Of a stretch of DNA of 21,145 nt, positions 7,027 through 14,521 are shown in pieces. How positions within the stretch are numbered: position 1 is the stretch's first letter; each line of letters starts with the position of its first letter. Below the pieces are notes generated by a model. That model was not told the origin of the DNA, searched no databases, and saw nothing but the letters and a program-made list of their open reading frames with translations. Made by a program: the position numbers and the translations under genes. The DNA comes from CAYXVF01 sp964468125 (GTDB lineage Bacteria; Myxococcota; XYA12-FULL-58-9; CAYXVF01): contig CAYXVF010000103.1 in the NCBI GenBank assembly GCA_964468125.1, positions 1 to 21,145 of the forward strand, given 5' to 3'.

Positions 7027-8432
7027 ACGATCAAGTATTCGCCACCCCGGAGGAGCGAGTTCTCCCCACCCTCAACAACGACGGATCCCGTCGTTGGCTC
7101 AATCCCAAGCGCTCGCCCGGGAAGTTCCTCACAGCGCGCGCCTGGGTGGGCTGGGGCCTGATCGCGCTCTTCGTGGCGCTTCCGTGGATTCGAATCAACG
7201 GACGCCCTGCGATCTGGCTCAACCTTCCGGCGCGCGAATTCACGTTCTTCGGCAAAGTCTTCCTGTCCACCGACACCCTCGTGTTGATGCTCGGGATGCT
7301 GTCGATCTTCGTCACCATCTTCTTCCTCACCGCGCTCCTGGGAAGGGTGTGGTGCGGATGGGGTTGCCCACAGACCGTTTACATGGAGCTGCTCTACCGG
7401 CCGGTCGAGCAGTTTCTCGACAAGTGGGCGAGGAAGAACAAGAGCGGCAAGCGAAAGCCGGTGGCCCAAGTGGTCAAGTACGGCCTGTTCCTGGTGTTCT
7501 CGATGGTTCTGGCCCACACCTTCCTCGCTTACTTCGTGGGCACGGATGCGCTGCGCACCTGGGTCACCCGGTCACCGGTGGACCACCCGGGTCCCTTCCT
7601 CGTGATGGCGGGCACGGTGGGGCTGATGATGTTCGACTTCAGCTACTTCCGTGAGCAGATGTGCACGGTGATCTGCCCCTACGCACGCTTTCAATCTGCC
7701 CTCCTGGATCGGGATTCACTCGTCATCGGGTTCGACGCGAACCGCGGCGAGCCCCGCGGCAAAGGCGCGGCCAAGGAGATCAAGGACGGCGTCACTGAGC
7801 GGCAATTCGGGGACTGTATCGACTGCAAAGCCTGCGTGCACACCTGCCCCACGGGCATCGACATTCGCGACGGTCTTCAGCTCGAATGCATCGGATGCGC
7901 CCAGTGCGCAGACGCCTGCGACGCGATCATGGATCGGATCGGCGCTCCACGGGGGTTGGTCCGCTATACATCGCAGCGCTCGCTCGAAGAAAAGACGAAG
8001 ACCCGGCTCGTCCGAGGGCGCACCATCCTCTACCCGGTGGTATTGATCGGACTCGTGACGGCTCTCGTTGTCGTTGTCAGCTCCACCACGGGCCTGCAAA
8101 TGGAGCTGCTCCGTAATCCCGGTGCCCCCTTCGAGCTCCTCGAAGACGGGCAGGTCCGCTCGGCCGTTCGCCTGCGGATCGCCAATCGCGAGGGCGAAGC
8201 ACAGAAGTACAGCATCGCGGTACCCGGTGACGACCTTCAGGTCGTGGCGCCGATCAACCCCTTCCCGGTCGCCGCGAATCGTACAGACAGCACCACCCTG
8301 TTTGTCACGGCGCCCGTGAGCTCCTTTGGCGAAAGCGGCGAGCGCGTGATCACCGTTGAGGTCGAGAGCGACTCGGGCGTAACGGGCCGCAAGGACTTCA
8401 AGCTCCTCGGCCCAGTTGGAGACGGTCAATGA
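7023..8432 (+). CDS. ccoG: cbb3 oxidase accessory protein CcoG (polyferredoxin-like)
   Basis: The 469-residue membrane protein contains several helices, the CcoG signature GRVWCGWGCPQTVYMELLYRP, and two [4Fe-4S] cysteine sets: C265, C268, C271, C275 and C289, C292, C295, C299. A C-terminal periplasmic Ig-like domain (from about residue 355) follows the last helix. CcoG (RdxA/FixG) is a cupric reductase that helps deliver copper to CuB during cbb3 assembly. The gene is coupled by four-base ATGA overlaps to ccoP upstream and ccoH downstream. All expected motifs are present and the length is typical. Confidence 0.96.
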   Translation: MNDQVFATPEERVLPTLNNDGSRRWLNPKRSPGKFLTARAWVGWGLIALFVALPWIRINGRPAIWLNLPAREFTFFGKVFLSTDTLVLMLGMLSIFVTIFFLTALLGRVWCGWGCPQTVYMELLYRPVEQFLDKWARKNKSGKRKPVAQVVKYGLFLVFSMVLAHTFLAYFVGTDALRTWVTRSPVDHPGPFLVMAGTVGLMMFDFSYFREQMCTVICPYARFQSALLDRDSLVIGFDANRGEPRGKGAAKEIKDGVTERQFGDCIDCKACVHTCPTGIDIRDGLQLECIGCAQCADACDAIMDRIGAPRGLVRYTSQRSLEEKTKTRLVRGRTILYPVVLIGLVTALVVVVSSTTGLQMELLRNPGAPFELLEDGQVRSAVRLRIANREGEAQKYSIAVPGDDLQVVAPINPFPVAANRTDSTTLFVTAPVSSFGESGERVITVEVESDSGVTGRKDFKLLGPVGDGQ

Positions 8433-8923
8433 GCTTCAAAGACGGGGGCTATTGGCCCTGGTTGTTGGGCGGACTCTTGGGGGGCGGCGTGGTGATGAAT
8501 CTCTCAATGGTCATGACCGCCGCCGACGACCCCTCTTTCGCGATCGAAGAAGACTACTACCAAAAGGCGGTCAATTGGGATGAGCACCGACAAGAGCTTC
8601 GCGAAAGCGAAGCGCTGGGTTGGAAGTTGGAAGTGTCCCCGAGTCTCGAAGGGGCGGAGCTCCTCCTCCGTGCAGACTTGGAAGACGCCCTCGGACGGGA
8701 CATCCCCGACGCCACCCTCCGAGTGGAAGCCGTCCACGTGGCGAGGGCCAGCCAAAAACTGATCGCGGTGATGGACCGCGACACGGAAGGGTTCTATGCG
8801 CGCCTTCCGTCGCGGTTCGAAGGAGCCTACGAATTTCGATTCGAAGCGACGCGGGGTGAGGAGCGTTTCCTTCACACTGCGCGTGCCGATGTGAGCGCGA
8901 GCCCGCAGGAGCGGCTTCAATGA
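8429..8923 (+). CDS. ccoH: cbb3 oxidase assembly protein CcoH (FixH family)
   Basis: The 164-residue protein has a single N-terminal membrane helix (about residues 8-28, WPWLLGGLLGGGVVMNLSMV). The FixH hallmark DDPSFAIEEDYYQKAVNWDE follows, then a periplasmic domain rich in beta strands. CcoH/FixH is needed for assembly and stability of cbb3 oxidase and associates with the copper ATPase CcoI and with the oxidase. ATGA overlaps join it to ccoG and to the SafE-like gene. Confidence 0.93.
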   Translation: MSFKDGGYWPWLLGGLLGGGVVMNLSMVMTAADDPSFAIEEDYYQKAVNWDEHRQELRESEALGWKLEVSPSLEGAELLLRADLEDALGRDIPDATLRVEAVHVARASQKLIAVMDRDTEGFYARLPSRFEGAYEFRFEATRGEERFLHTARADVSASPQERLQ

Positions 8924-9696
8924 CCCTGTTTGTCACCGTACTCGGAGCTTCGCTCGTTGGAAGCCTTCACTGCGCAGGCATGTGCGGCCCGCTGGTACTG
9001 CTCTACGCGGGAGACTCGAGAAGACGAGCCTCTTCTCACCTGCTCTACAACGGGGGACGTCTCGTCGCTTACTCGGTTTTAGGCGCGATCGCGGGAGCTC
9101 TGGGCGGCCTCATCGACCTGGGGGGGGCGCTGATGGGCGTCGCAGAGCTCGCCGCGATCCTCGCCGCTGGCTTCATCGCATTCTACGGCGCGGTGAAGCT
9201 CGCCGAGCTCCTCGGGCGACGCCTGCCCGAAGGCCCGCTGGGGCGTGGATTCAAAGACCTCTCGCTGGCGGTCAGTCAGCGCATTCTTCGCCTTCCGGTC
9301 GCGGTTCGAGCTGCCGGTCTCGGCCTGGCCTCGGCATTGCTGCCCTGCGGCTGGCTCTACGCGTTTGTCGCCGTCGCGGCGGGGACGGGAAGCGCCGCCC
9401 TCGGCGCGCTGACCATGGCCGGTTTCTGGCTCGGAACGGTCCCGGCGCTCGCGGCGATCGGTGTCGGTGCAGGACGGATCTTCGGCCCCCTGCGCGCCAA
9501 GGCGCCGCTCATCGCCGCTTTTGCCCTCGTCTTCGTGGGGCTCGCTTCCGTCGGCCTTCGTGCCGGCAAGATCGACAAGATGAGCGGCTGGACTGAGAAG
9601 ACACAGGTGGCCGACACCGACGTTCCTCCTGGTGAGAGGCATGCGCCCGGCCTCGGAGGGGACATGGAGCTCCCCGAGGAAGCGCCCTGCCACTGA
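8920..9696 (+). CDS. TauE/SafE- (CycZ/DsbD-like) family membrane protein of the cbb3 operon
   Basis: The 258-residue protein is mostly hydrophobic, with about six membrane helices. It carries SLHCAGMCGP at residues 15-24 and ALLPCGWLYAF in the second half, the paired Cys motifs of the SafE/UreH-like membrane family that neighbours ccoI in many cbb3 operons. In those operons it is thought to take part in copper or redox handling for oxidase assembly; the exact role is unsettled. Its hydrophilic C-terminal tail (about residues 220-258) contains two His, a Met and a terminal Cys-His pair, which could bind copper. That is inference. Its start overlaps ccoH by four bases and its stop is one base from the ccoI ATG. 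Confidence 0.88.
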   Translation: MTLFVTVLGASLVGSLHCAGMCGPLVLLYAGDSRRRASSHLLYNGGRLVAYSVLGAIAGALGGLIDLGGALMGVAELAAILAAGFIAFYGAVKLAELLGRRLPEGPLGRGFKDLSLAVSQRILRLPVAVRAAGLGLASALLPCGWLYAFVAVAAGTGSAALGALTMAGFWLGTVPALAAIGVGAGRIFGPLRAKAPLIAAFALVFVGLASVGLRAGKIDKMSGWTEKTQVADTDVPPGERHAPGLGGDMELPEEAPCH

Positions 9697-9697
9697 G

Positions 9698-12154
9698 ATG
9701 ACCACCGTCCCCGCAGCCGAGCCGCACTCTCAGGGCGAGATGAGCTGCACCCACTGCGGTCTTCCGGTCCCGAGCGCTCAAATCCGGCAGGAGAGCGACG
9801 AACAGTTCTGTTGCTCCGGCTGCGAGACTGTCTATCAGCTGCTCAAAAGCAACGGCCTCGAGCAATTCTACGCCCTGCGCGGGATCGAAGATCGGGGCGG
9901 CGGCCCAGCGCGAGTGAGCGGGCGCAAGTACGAAGAGTTCGACGACCCCACGTTCACCGAGCGCTACGTCGAAACTCTTCCCACGGGCCGCCACCGTATC
10001 GAGCTCTACCTCGAAGGCGTCCATTGCGCCGGCTGTGTCTGGTTGGTCGAGAAGCTCCCGACGCTCCTGCCCGGGGTGACGCAGGCCCGGCTGAACATGG
10101 CCCGCGGCCTCGCCACGATCGAGCACGACCCTGCGATCGTGCCCCTCTCTCAGGTCGCGGGCATGATCGACGCCCTCGGGTACACGCCTCACCCCTACCG
10201 TGGTGTAGCTGAAGACAAGCTGCGCCGGGCTGAAGACCGTCGCTTCATGATCCGGATGGCCGTCGCCTTCGCCGCCGCCGGGAACATCATGCTCATGGCC
10301 GCCGCCCTCTACAGCGGCGACTTCTCCGGCATGGAATCGAGCTATCGCCAGTTCTTCCGCTGGGGAAGCTTGGGCCTCGCGATCCCGTCCGTCTTCTACT
10401 CGGCCGCCCCATTCTTCCGCGGCGCCTGGAGCTCTTTGAAGCTGCGTCGGGCGCACATGGATCTCCCGATCGCTTTCGGCCTGCTCGTAGGCTTCACCTC
10501 TGGCGCGGTCAACACCATCCGGGGAGTCGGTGAGGTCTATTTCGATTCAGTCGCATCGCTCGTGTTTCTCTTGCTCGTCGGACGCTACCTACAGCGTCGA
10601 CAGCAGCGGGCCGCGGCCGATGCGGCGGAGCTTCGCCATTCACTGACTCCGCTCCATGCGCGCCGGGTCACGGGCTCGGAGCGTGAGACCATTCCGATTA
10701 TGGCGGTCGGCCGCGGGGACGTGCTCGAAGTACGTGCCGGGGAAGTGATCCCGGCGGATGGCACCGTCGTCTCAGGAAACAGCAGCGTCGACGAATCCCT
10801 CCTGACCGGGGAGTCGCGGCCGCACGAAGTGCGCCGCGGTGCCGAATGCCATGCGGGCACGGTGAATCTGACGGGCACACTCTTCATCGAGACCATCGCA
10901 ACTGGCGTCGACACCCGCGTTGGCAAGCTGATGGAGCAGGTGGAAGAAACGCGCCAGCGCAAGGCCAAGATTGTGGGCAAGGCCGACCGTATCGCCGGTG
11001 TCTTCGTCGTAACGGTGATCGTGCTCGCGGTCTTGGCACTCCTCGTAGGAGCGCAGACGTCGTGGACAGAGGGGATGGAGCGCGCGATCGCCCTCCTCAT
11101 CATCAGCTGCCCGTGCGCCCTCGGCCTCGCGACACCGCTGGCGATCACTGTCGCGCTCGGCCGCGCCGCCCGGCAAGGGCTTTTGATCAAAGGCGGAGAT
11201 GCGCTGGAGAAGCTGCACGGCCCGGCGACCTTTGTTTTCGACAAGACCGGCACCTTGACCCACGGGGGACTCACGCTCCTCGGGTGGTACGGCGATGACA
11301 GATTGACCGACGTGGTCGCGGGAATCGAGCAGCACTCGACCCATAGCGCCGCTCGGGCCCTGCGCGAAGCGGACCCGAGTCCGCGCGAGGTTCCTGCATC
11401 TGCGGTGCGTACGAGCATCGGCGGTGGGATCGAAGCGGAGCTCGACGGCCAGCTCTACCGCATCGGCTCGGCGCGCTTCATTGAGCGCGCGGAACTGCCG
11501 ATCCCGGAGTGGGTTGCCAAGACTGTCTCGACTTTGACCGCTCGGGCGACGAGCCCCGTCTTGATCGCGGTCGACGATACGGTGCGCGCGGTCGCTGGAT
11601 TAGGCGATGCGATTCGCGATGATGCGCTGCCGGTGCTCCGCGAGCTTCGAGCGGCCGGTCATCGCACCGTGCTCCTCACCGGCGATCACCCGGAGGTTGC
11701 GAGGGCCGTTGGGAAACGATTGGAGTTCGAGGCGGCGGACACTCGTGGGGGCGTCGGTCCCGAGGAAAAGAGCGCCTTCGTCGAGTCACTTCGAGGCACG
11801 GTCCCGGTCGTGATGGTGGGAGATGGCGTCAATGACGCTGCGGCCCTCGCCAATGCGGATGTGGGAGTCGCGGTTCAAGGAGGCGCCGAAGCGAGCCTTG
11901 CCGCGGCGGACATCTTTGCGACCCGCGAAGGGATCGCACCCGTGCGAGACCTGTTGGGAGGCGCGCGGCGGACCCTGGCGGTTATTCATCGCAACCTGGC
12001 TTTCTCCCTCGCCTACAACGTAGTGGGAGTTAGCCTCGCGATCGCAGGGATTGTCGGGCCGCTCCTCGCGGCGGTGCTGATGCCTCTGAGCTCGATCACG
12101 GTCGTGGTGAGCTCCTATCACGCACGCACCTTTACCCAGGCAGGCGAGCGCTAG
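9698..12154 (+). CDS. ccoI: Copper-translocating P-type ATPase CcoI (FixI family)
   Basis: The 818-residue P1B-type ATPase is used with the ATG at 9698, one base after the upstream stop; the in-frame ATG at 9632 would overlap the SafE-like gene by 65 bp. An N-terminal metal-binding module has C17-TH-C20 and CCSGC (38-42). A heavy-metal-associated domain has C110-AG-C113. The transmembrane transport motif is C471-P-C473, the phosphorylation site is D515-KTGT, and the hinge is GDGVNDAAAL. CcoI exports Cu(I) from the cytoplasm for insertion into the CuB site of CcoN. The double N-terminal metal site is typical of the CcoI/FixI subgroup as opposed to the detoxifying CopA. ccoS begins at the very next base after its TAG. 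Confidence 0.96.
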   Translation: MTTVPAAEPHSQGEMSCTHCGLPVPSAQIRQESDEQFCCSGCETVYQLLKSNGLEQFYALRGIEDRGGGPARVSGRKYEEFDDPTFTERYVETLPTGRHRIELYLEGVHCAGCVWLVEKLPTLLPGVTQARLNMARGLATIEHDPAIVPLSQVAGMIDALGYTPHPYRGVAEDKLRRAEDRRFMIRMAVAFAAAGNIMLMAAALYSGDFSGMESSYRQFFRWGSLGLAIPSVFYSAAPFFRGAWSSLKLRRAHMDLPIAFGLLVGFTSGAVNTIRGVGEVYFDSVASLVFLLLVGRYLQRRQQRAAADAAELRHSLTPLHARRVTGSERETIPIMAVGRGDVLEVRAGEVIPADGTVVSGNSSVDESLLTGESRPHEVRRGAECHAGTVNLTGTLFIETIATGVDTRVGKLMEQVEETRQRKAKIVGKADRIAGVFVVTVIVLAVLALLVGAQTSWTEGMERAIALLIISCPCALGLATPLAITVALGRAARQGLLIKGGDALEKLHGPATFVFDKTGTLTHGGLTLLGWYGDDRLTDVVAGIEQHSTHSAARALREADPSPREVPASAVRTSIGGGIEAELDGQLYRIGSARFIERAELPIPEWVAKTVSTLTARATSPVLIAVDDTVRAVAGLGDAIRDDALPVLRELRAAGHRTVLLTGDHPEVARAVGKRLEFEAADTRGGVGPEEKSAFVESLRGTVPVVMVGDGVNDAAALANADVGVAVQGGAEASLAAADIFATREGIAPVRDLLGGARRTLAVIHRNLAFSLAYNVVGVSLAIAGIVGPLLAAVLMPLSSITVVVSSYHARTFTQAGER

Positions 12155-12325
12155 ATGGATGTGCTCTTCATCGTCGTGCCGCTGGCACTGGTCTTCGTGG
12201 CGCTGATGGTGCTCGCGTTCGTCTGGGCGACGAAAGGCGGTCAGTTCGACGACCTGCAGACCCCGGCCGTCCGCATGCTCGCGGACGAAGAGGACAATCC
12301 CAGAAAGGAAGGCGACTCGGCCTAG
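12155..12325 (+). CDS. ccoS: cbb3 oxidase maturation protein CcoS
   Basis: The 56-residue protein starts MDVLFIVVPLALVF, has one N-terminal membrane helix (about residues 3-25), then the CcoS-typical FVWATKGGQFDDLQTPAVRML and a short charged tail. CcoS is required for inserting haem and CuB cofactors into CcoN. It begins immediately after the ccoI stop, which supports translational coupling, and is the last gene of the operon. Its TAG at 12323-12325 overlaps the stop codon of the convergent fnr-type gene inside a CCTAGG palindrome. Its small size makes it easy to miss, but the family signature is clear. Confidence 0.93.
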   Translation: MDVLFIVVPLALVFVALMVLAFVWATKGGQFDDLQTPAVRMLADEEDNPRKEGDSA

Positions 12326-13065
12326 GCGAGCGCTGGCTCGACCTCGTCGAGAAGCAGATCGAGGTCGCTCACGGTCACGGTGCGGCCGTTGAAGCGCGCG
12401 ACGCCATCGGTCTCCAAACCCTTGATGGTTCTCGCGATGGTTTCCGGACGGGTGCCGAGCATCGATGCCATGTCTTGTCGCGAGAGCGGAAGCTCGACGA
12501 TGATATTGCCGTCGTCGTCCACCTCGGAGAAGCGGTCTTTGAGCGTCAGCAAGAGATGTGACAAGCGCGTCCGAACGTCGAGCGTTGCCATGTTCAGCTG
12601 TTCCAAGTCGGAAAGCTCGAGGTCCTTCGCCATGTGGCGCAGAAACTCATGCCCGATCTTCGGATTGCGTTCGAGCAAGGAACCCACGGCGTCCCGGTCG
12701 ATGAAGCAGACGCGCGCGGCGGTCAGCGCTTCGGCGCTGGCCGAATAGGACCCACCCGAAAAGTAAGAACGATAGCCGAGCGTTTCGCCTGCTTGCACCA
12801 GCCGAACGATCACGCTGTTGCCGTTGACGTCGGTTTTGCGGAGAGCCACGGTGCCCTCCTCGACGCAGAACACGCCGAGGCACGCATTTCCCTGATAGAA
12901 AACCACCTGACCCGGTTGGTACACGTTCGTGGTCTTGACCTGATCCAAGAGCTCGAGCTCCGGCTGATCGAGCGCGCACCACTCGCTGTTGGTACGATTA
13001 TCACAGGTAAGACAACTCACTGGCATCTGCTGGAGAGTCTTCGTCCCAGGAAGCTCTTTTCCCAT
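12322..13065 (-). CDS. fnr: FNR-type transcriptional regulator (CRP/FNR family) with candidate iron-sulfur cysteines
   Basis: The 247-residue protein has an N-terminal C18-LT-C21-x8-C30 set plus Cys120 in ARVCFID, which aligns with E. coli FNR Cys122. This suggests an oxygen-labile [4Fe-4S] cluster. The beta-roll (about residues 35-130) is followed by a dimerisation helix and a C-terminal winged helix. The recognition helix reads RPETIARTI where FNR has VETISRL, so the Glu and Arg that read TTGAT half-sites are kept and the Ser is Ala. Spacing between the second and third Cys is 8 residues instead of the 5 in E. coli FNR. The ATG has a good ribosome site (AAGGA). It is convergent with the cbb3 operon and is the likely activator acting on the boxes at 3445 and 3467. 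That target link is inferred. Other cysteines (62, 67) may complicate cluster assignment. Confidence 0.9.
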   Translation of the reverse strand: MGKELPGTKTLQQMPVSCLTCDNRTNSEWCALDQPELELLDQVKTTNVYQPGQVVFYQGNACLGVFCVEEGTVALRKTDVNGNSVIVRLVQAGETLGYRSYFSGGSYSASAEALTAARVCFIDRDAVGSLLERNPKIGHEFLRHMAKDLELSDLEQLNMATLDVRTRLSHLLLTLKDRFSEVDDDGNIIVELPLSRQDMASMLGTRPETIARTIKGLETDGVARFNGRTVTVSDLDLLLDEVEPALA

Positions 13066-13114
13066 TCAACAATCCTTCCCCTGTCCCGCGGCGGTCGATC
13101 GACCCCTTCGCGGA

Positions 13115-13151
13115 TGACGCCAATATCGTCAAACGACGGGGGGTCTGACAA
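13115..13151 (-). promoter_or_regulatory. Putative promoter and inverted-repeat operator of the fnr-type gene
   Basis: On the minus strand TTGTCA (13151-13146) and GATATT (13127-13122) are 18 bp apart and resemble -35 and -10 elements. Two inverted repeats with TGAC/GTCA arms lie on them: 13146-13160 (7-bp spacer) and 13115-13131 (TGACG-N7-CGTCA). The second covers the -10 element and is a candidate operator. This is a pattern match only; the element scores are moderate. Confidence 0.35.
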
Positions 13152-13162
13152 GACAAGTCACC

Positions 13163-13191
13163 AAAAAACCCAAGAATTCAGGGGACTTGGG
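13163..13191 (-). terminator. Rho-independent terminator downstream of mtnP
   Basis: Read on the minus strand, CCCAAG (13191-13186), an 11-base loop and CTTGGG (13174-13169) form a 6-bp stem followed directly by six T residues (13168-13163). It lies 98 bp beyond the mtnP stop and upstream of the fnr-type promoter region. It would insulate the regulator from mtnP transcription. Confidence 0.72.
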
Positions 13192-13289
13192 CGATTTCCC
13201 GGCGTTTCGGCGGTTGCCTTGAACGACTTGAACGAATTTCTTCGGGCGTTCGCGATCGCGCCGGGCGGATCGCTGATGAACGACGAACT

Positions 13290-14159
13290 CTAGAGCACTC
13301 GCCCGGCGACCGCATCGAGCTTGGCGAGAAGCGCGGGGTCTCGCGCTTCGGGGGCCGTGATCAGCGCCGTGTCGAGGGAGCGGTCACATGCCTGCTCGCA
13401 CTCGGTTCGCTGGCCACGAAGCACAGGCGCGACCGCCTTGACGAGTGCTCTGCCCTTCTCCGAATTCGACGTCAGCACCTTGATCACGTCGGCGACGTTC
13501 ACGTTGTCGTGGTCTGGGTGCCAACAATCGTAATCGGTCACCATCGCGACGCTCGCGTAACAGAGCTCGGCTTCGCGCGCGAGCTTCGCTTCGGGCATGT
13601 TGGTCATCCCGATCACATCACAGCCCCAATGGCGGTAGAGCTCGCTCTCCGCAAGGGTCGAGAATTGTGGACCCTCCATGCAGAGATAGGTCCCCCCTTT
13701 GCTCACGGGGATCTCGAGGGCCTTCGCGGCGTCGTAGATGACATCGATCAAACGCGAGCAGGTTGGGTGCGCCATGGAAACGTGGGCCACCATGCCAGTC
13801 GTGAAGAAACTCTTCGCCCGAGCGAAGGTTCGATCGATGAACTGGTCGACTAAAACGAAGTGTCCAGGGGGATACTCCTCTTTGAGCGACCCCACGGCGC
13901 TCACGGAGATCAGGTCGGTCACGCCGGCGCGCTTGAGCGCATCGATGTTCGCCTGGAAGTTGATCTCGCTCGGTGGAATTCGATGGCCGCGCCCGTGGCG
14001 CGGGAGAAACACGAGCTGCTGCCCATCCAGCGTGCCGAAAAGGAGCTGATCGGAGGGCTTCCCAAACGGTGATTCCACCGTTCGCCACTCGAGATCCTCG
14101 AGCTCCTCAATGCCGTAGACACCGCTGCCGCCAATGACTCCAAGAATGGTCTCGCTCAT
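13290..14159 (-). CDS. mtnP: S-methyl-5'-thioadenosine phosphorylase
   Basis: The 289-residue enzyme shows the purine phosphorylase family 2 pattern: IGGSGVYG (9-16), the phosphate-binding PRHGRGH (53-59), MEGPQFST (161-168) and GMTNMPEA (184-191). TDYDCW (208-213) places Asp at the purine-contacting site, which favours an adenine-type substrate as in methylthioadenosine phosphorylase over purine nucleoside phosphorylase. It splits methylthioadenosine, a by-product of polyamine or homoserine-lactone synthesis, into adenine and methylthioribose 1-phosphate in the cytoplasm. The length is typical. No strong Shine-Dalgarno precedes the ATG. It is a single-gene unit ended by the terminator at 13163-13191 and is divergent from a small putative secreted-protein gene. 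Confidence 0.95.
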   Translation of the reverse strand: MSETILGVIGGSGVYGIEELEDLEWRTVESPFGKPSDQLLFGTLDGQQLVFLPRHGRGHRIPPSEINFQANIDALKRAGVTDLISVSAVGSLKEEYPPGHFVLVDQFIDRTFARAKSFFTTGMVAHVSMAHPTCSRLIDVIYDAAKALEIPVSKGGTYLCMEGPQFSTLAESELYRHWGCDVIGMTNMPEAKLAREAELCYASVAMVTDYDCWHPDHDNVNVADVIKVLTSNSEKGRALVKAVAPVLRGQRTECEQACDRSLDTALITAPEARDPALLAKLDAVAGRVL

Positions 14160-14248
14160 GGACGGAGGTCATGCCACGACCGCGTGGCGGATCCAAACCG
14201 TGGCGCGCCAGTTCACTTTTTTCCCTGGCTCGTGCGATCGAGCTCCAC

Positions 14249-14518
14249 ATGAAACGCATTGCACGCGCCGCCGTGGGTCGAGGGCTCTCGGTCGAGCTCC
14301 TCCTCTTGGTCGCGAGCGTGGCTCGGGCCCAGGACGAAGCCCCGGACACCGTGGAAGCGGACGAGTCTCCGGCGGGCCTCGCTCAGCTGCTGCAGGACGC
14401 AGAGACGGTTCGGGACCGCCTCGTCGGTTTCGTCCGCACAATCGGCATTCGCGCGAGCGTCGTGACCGCGGTCACGAGAACGAGTGATTTCGGCTCCGCG
14501 GCGCGAGCGGAGCGATAG
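14249..14518 (+). CDS. Small putative secreted protein of unknown function
   Basis: The 89-residue product has a Lys/Arg-rich start (MKRIARAAVGRG), a hydrophobic core (VELLLLVASV) and a signal-peptidase-like ARA-QDEA junction near residue 28. That leaves a mature chain of roughly 60 residues with an acidic first half. Third codon positions are strongly G/C, like the real genes around it. I do not recognise a family. An in-frame ATG at 14171 has a GGAGG only two bases upstream and would add 26 residues, but it would bury the signal peptide, so the start at 14249 is preferred with doubt. The gene fills the space between mtnP (divergent) and the phosphatase gene (convergent, 3 bp away). Confidence 0.5.
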   Translation: MKRIARAAVGRGLSVELLLLVASVARAQDEAPDTVEADESPAGLAQLLQDAETVRDRLVGFVRTIGIRASVVTAVTRTSDFGSAARAER

Positions 14519-14521
14519 CGC

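Noticed and set aside
9632..9697. Upstream ATG of ccoI
   Set aside because: It would overlap the SafE-like gene by 65 bp and add no family sequence; the ATG at 9698 directly follows the upstream stop.
9509..10456. 315-aa minus-strand frame over the start of ccoI
   Set aside because: Antisense to clear ccoI and SafE-like coding sequence, with no family features.
12634..13293. 219-aa plus-strand frame antisense to the fnr-type gene
   Set aside because: It is the opposite strand of a clear FNR-family gene and has no recognisable domain.
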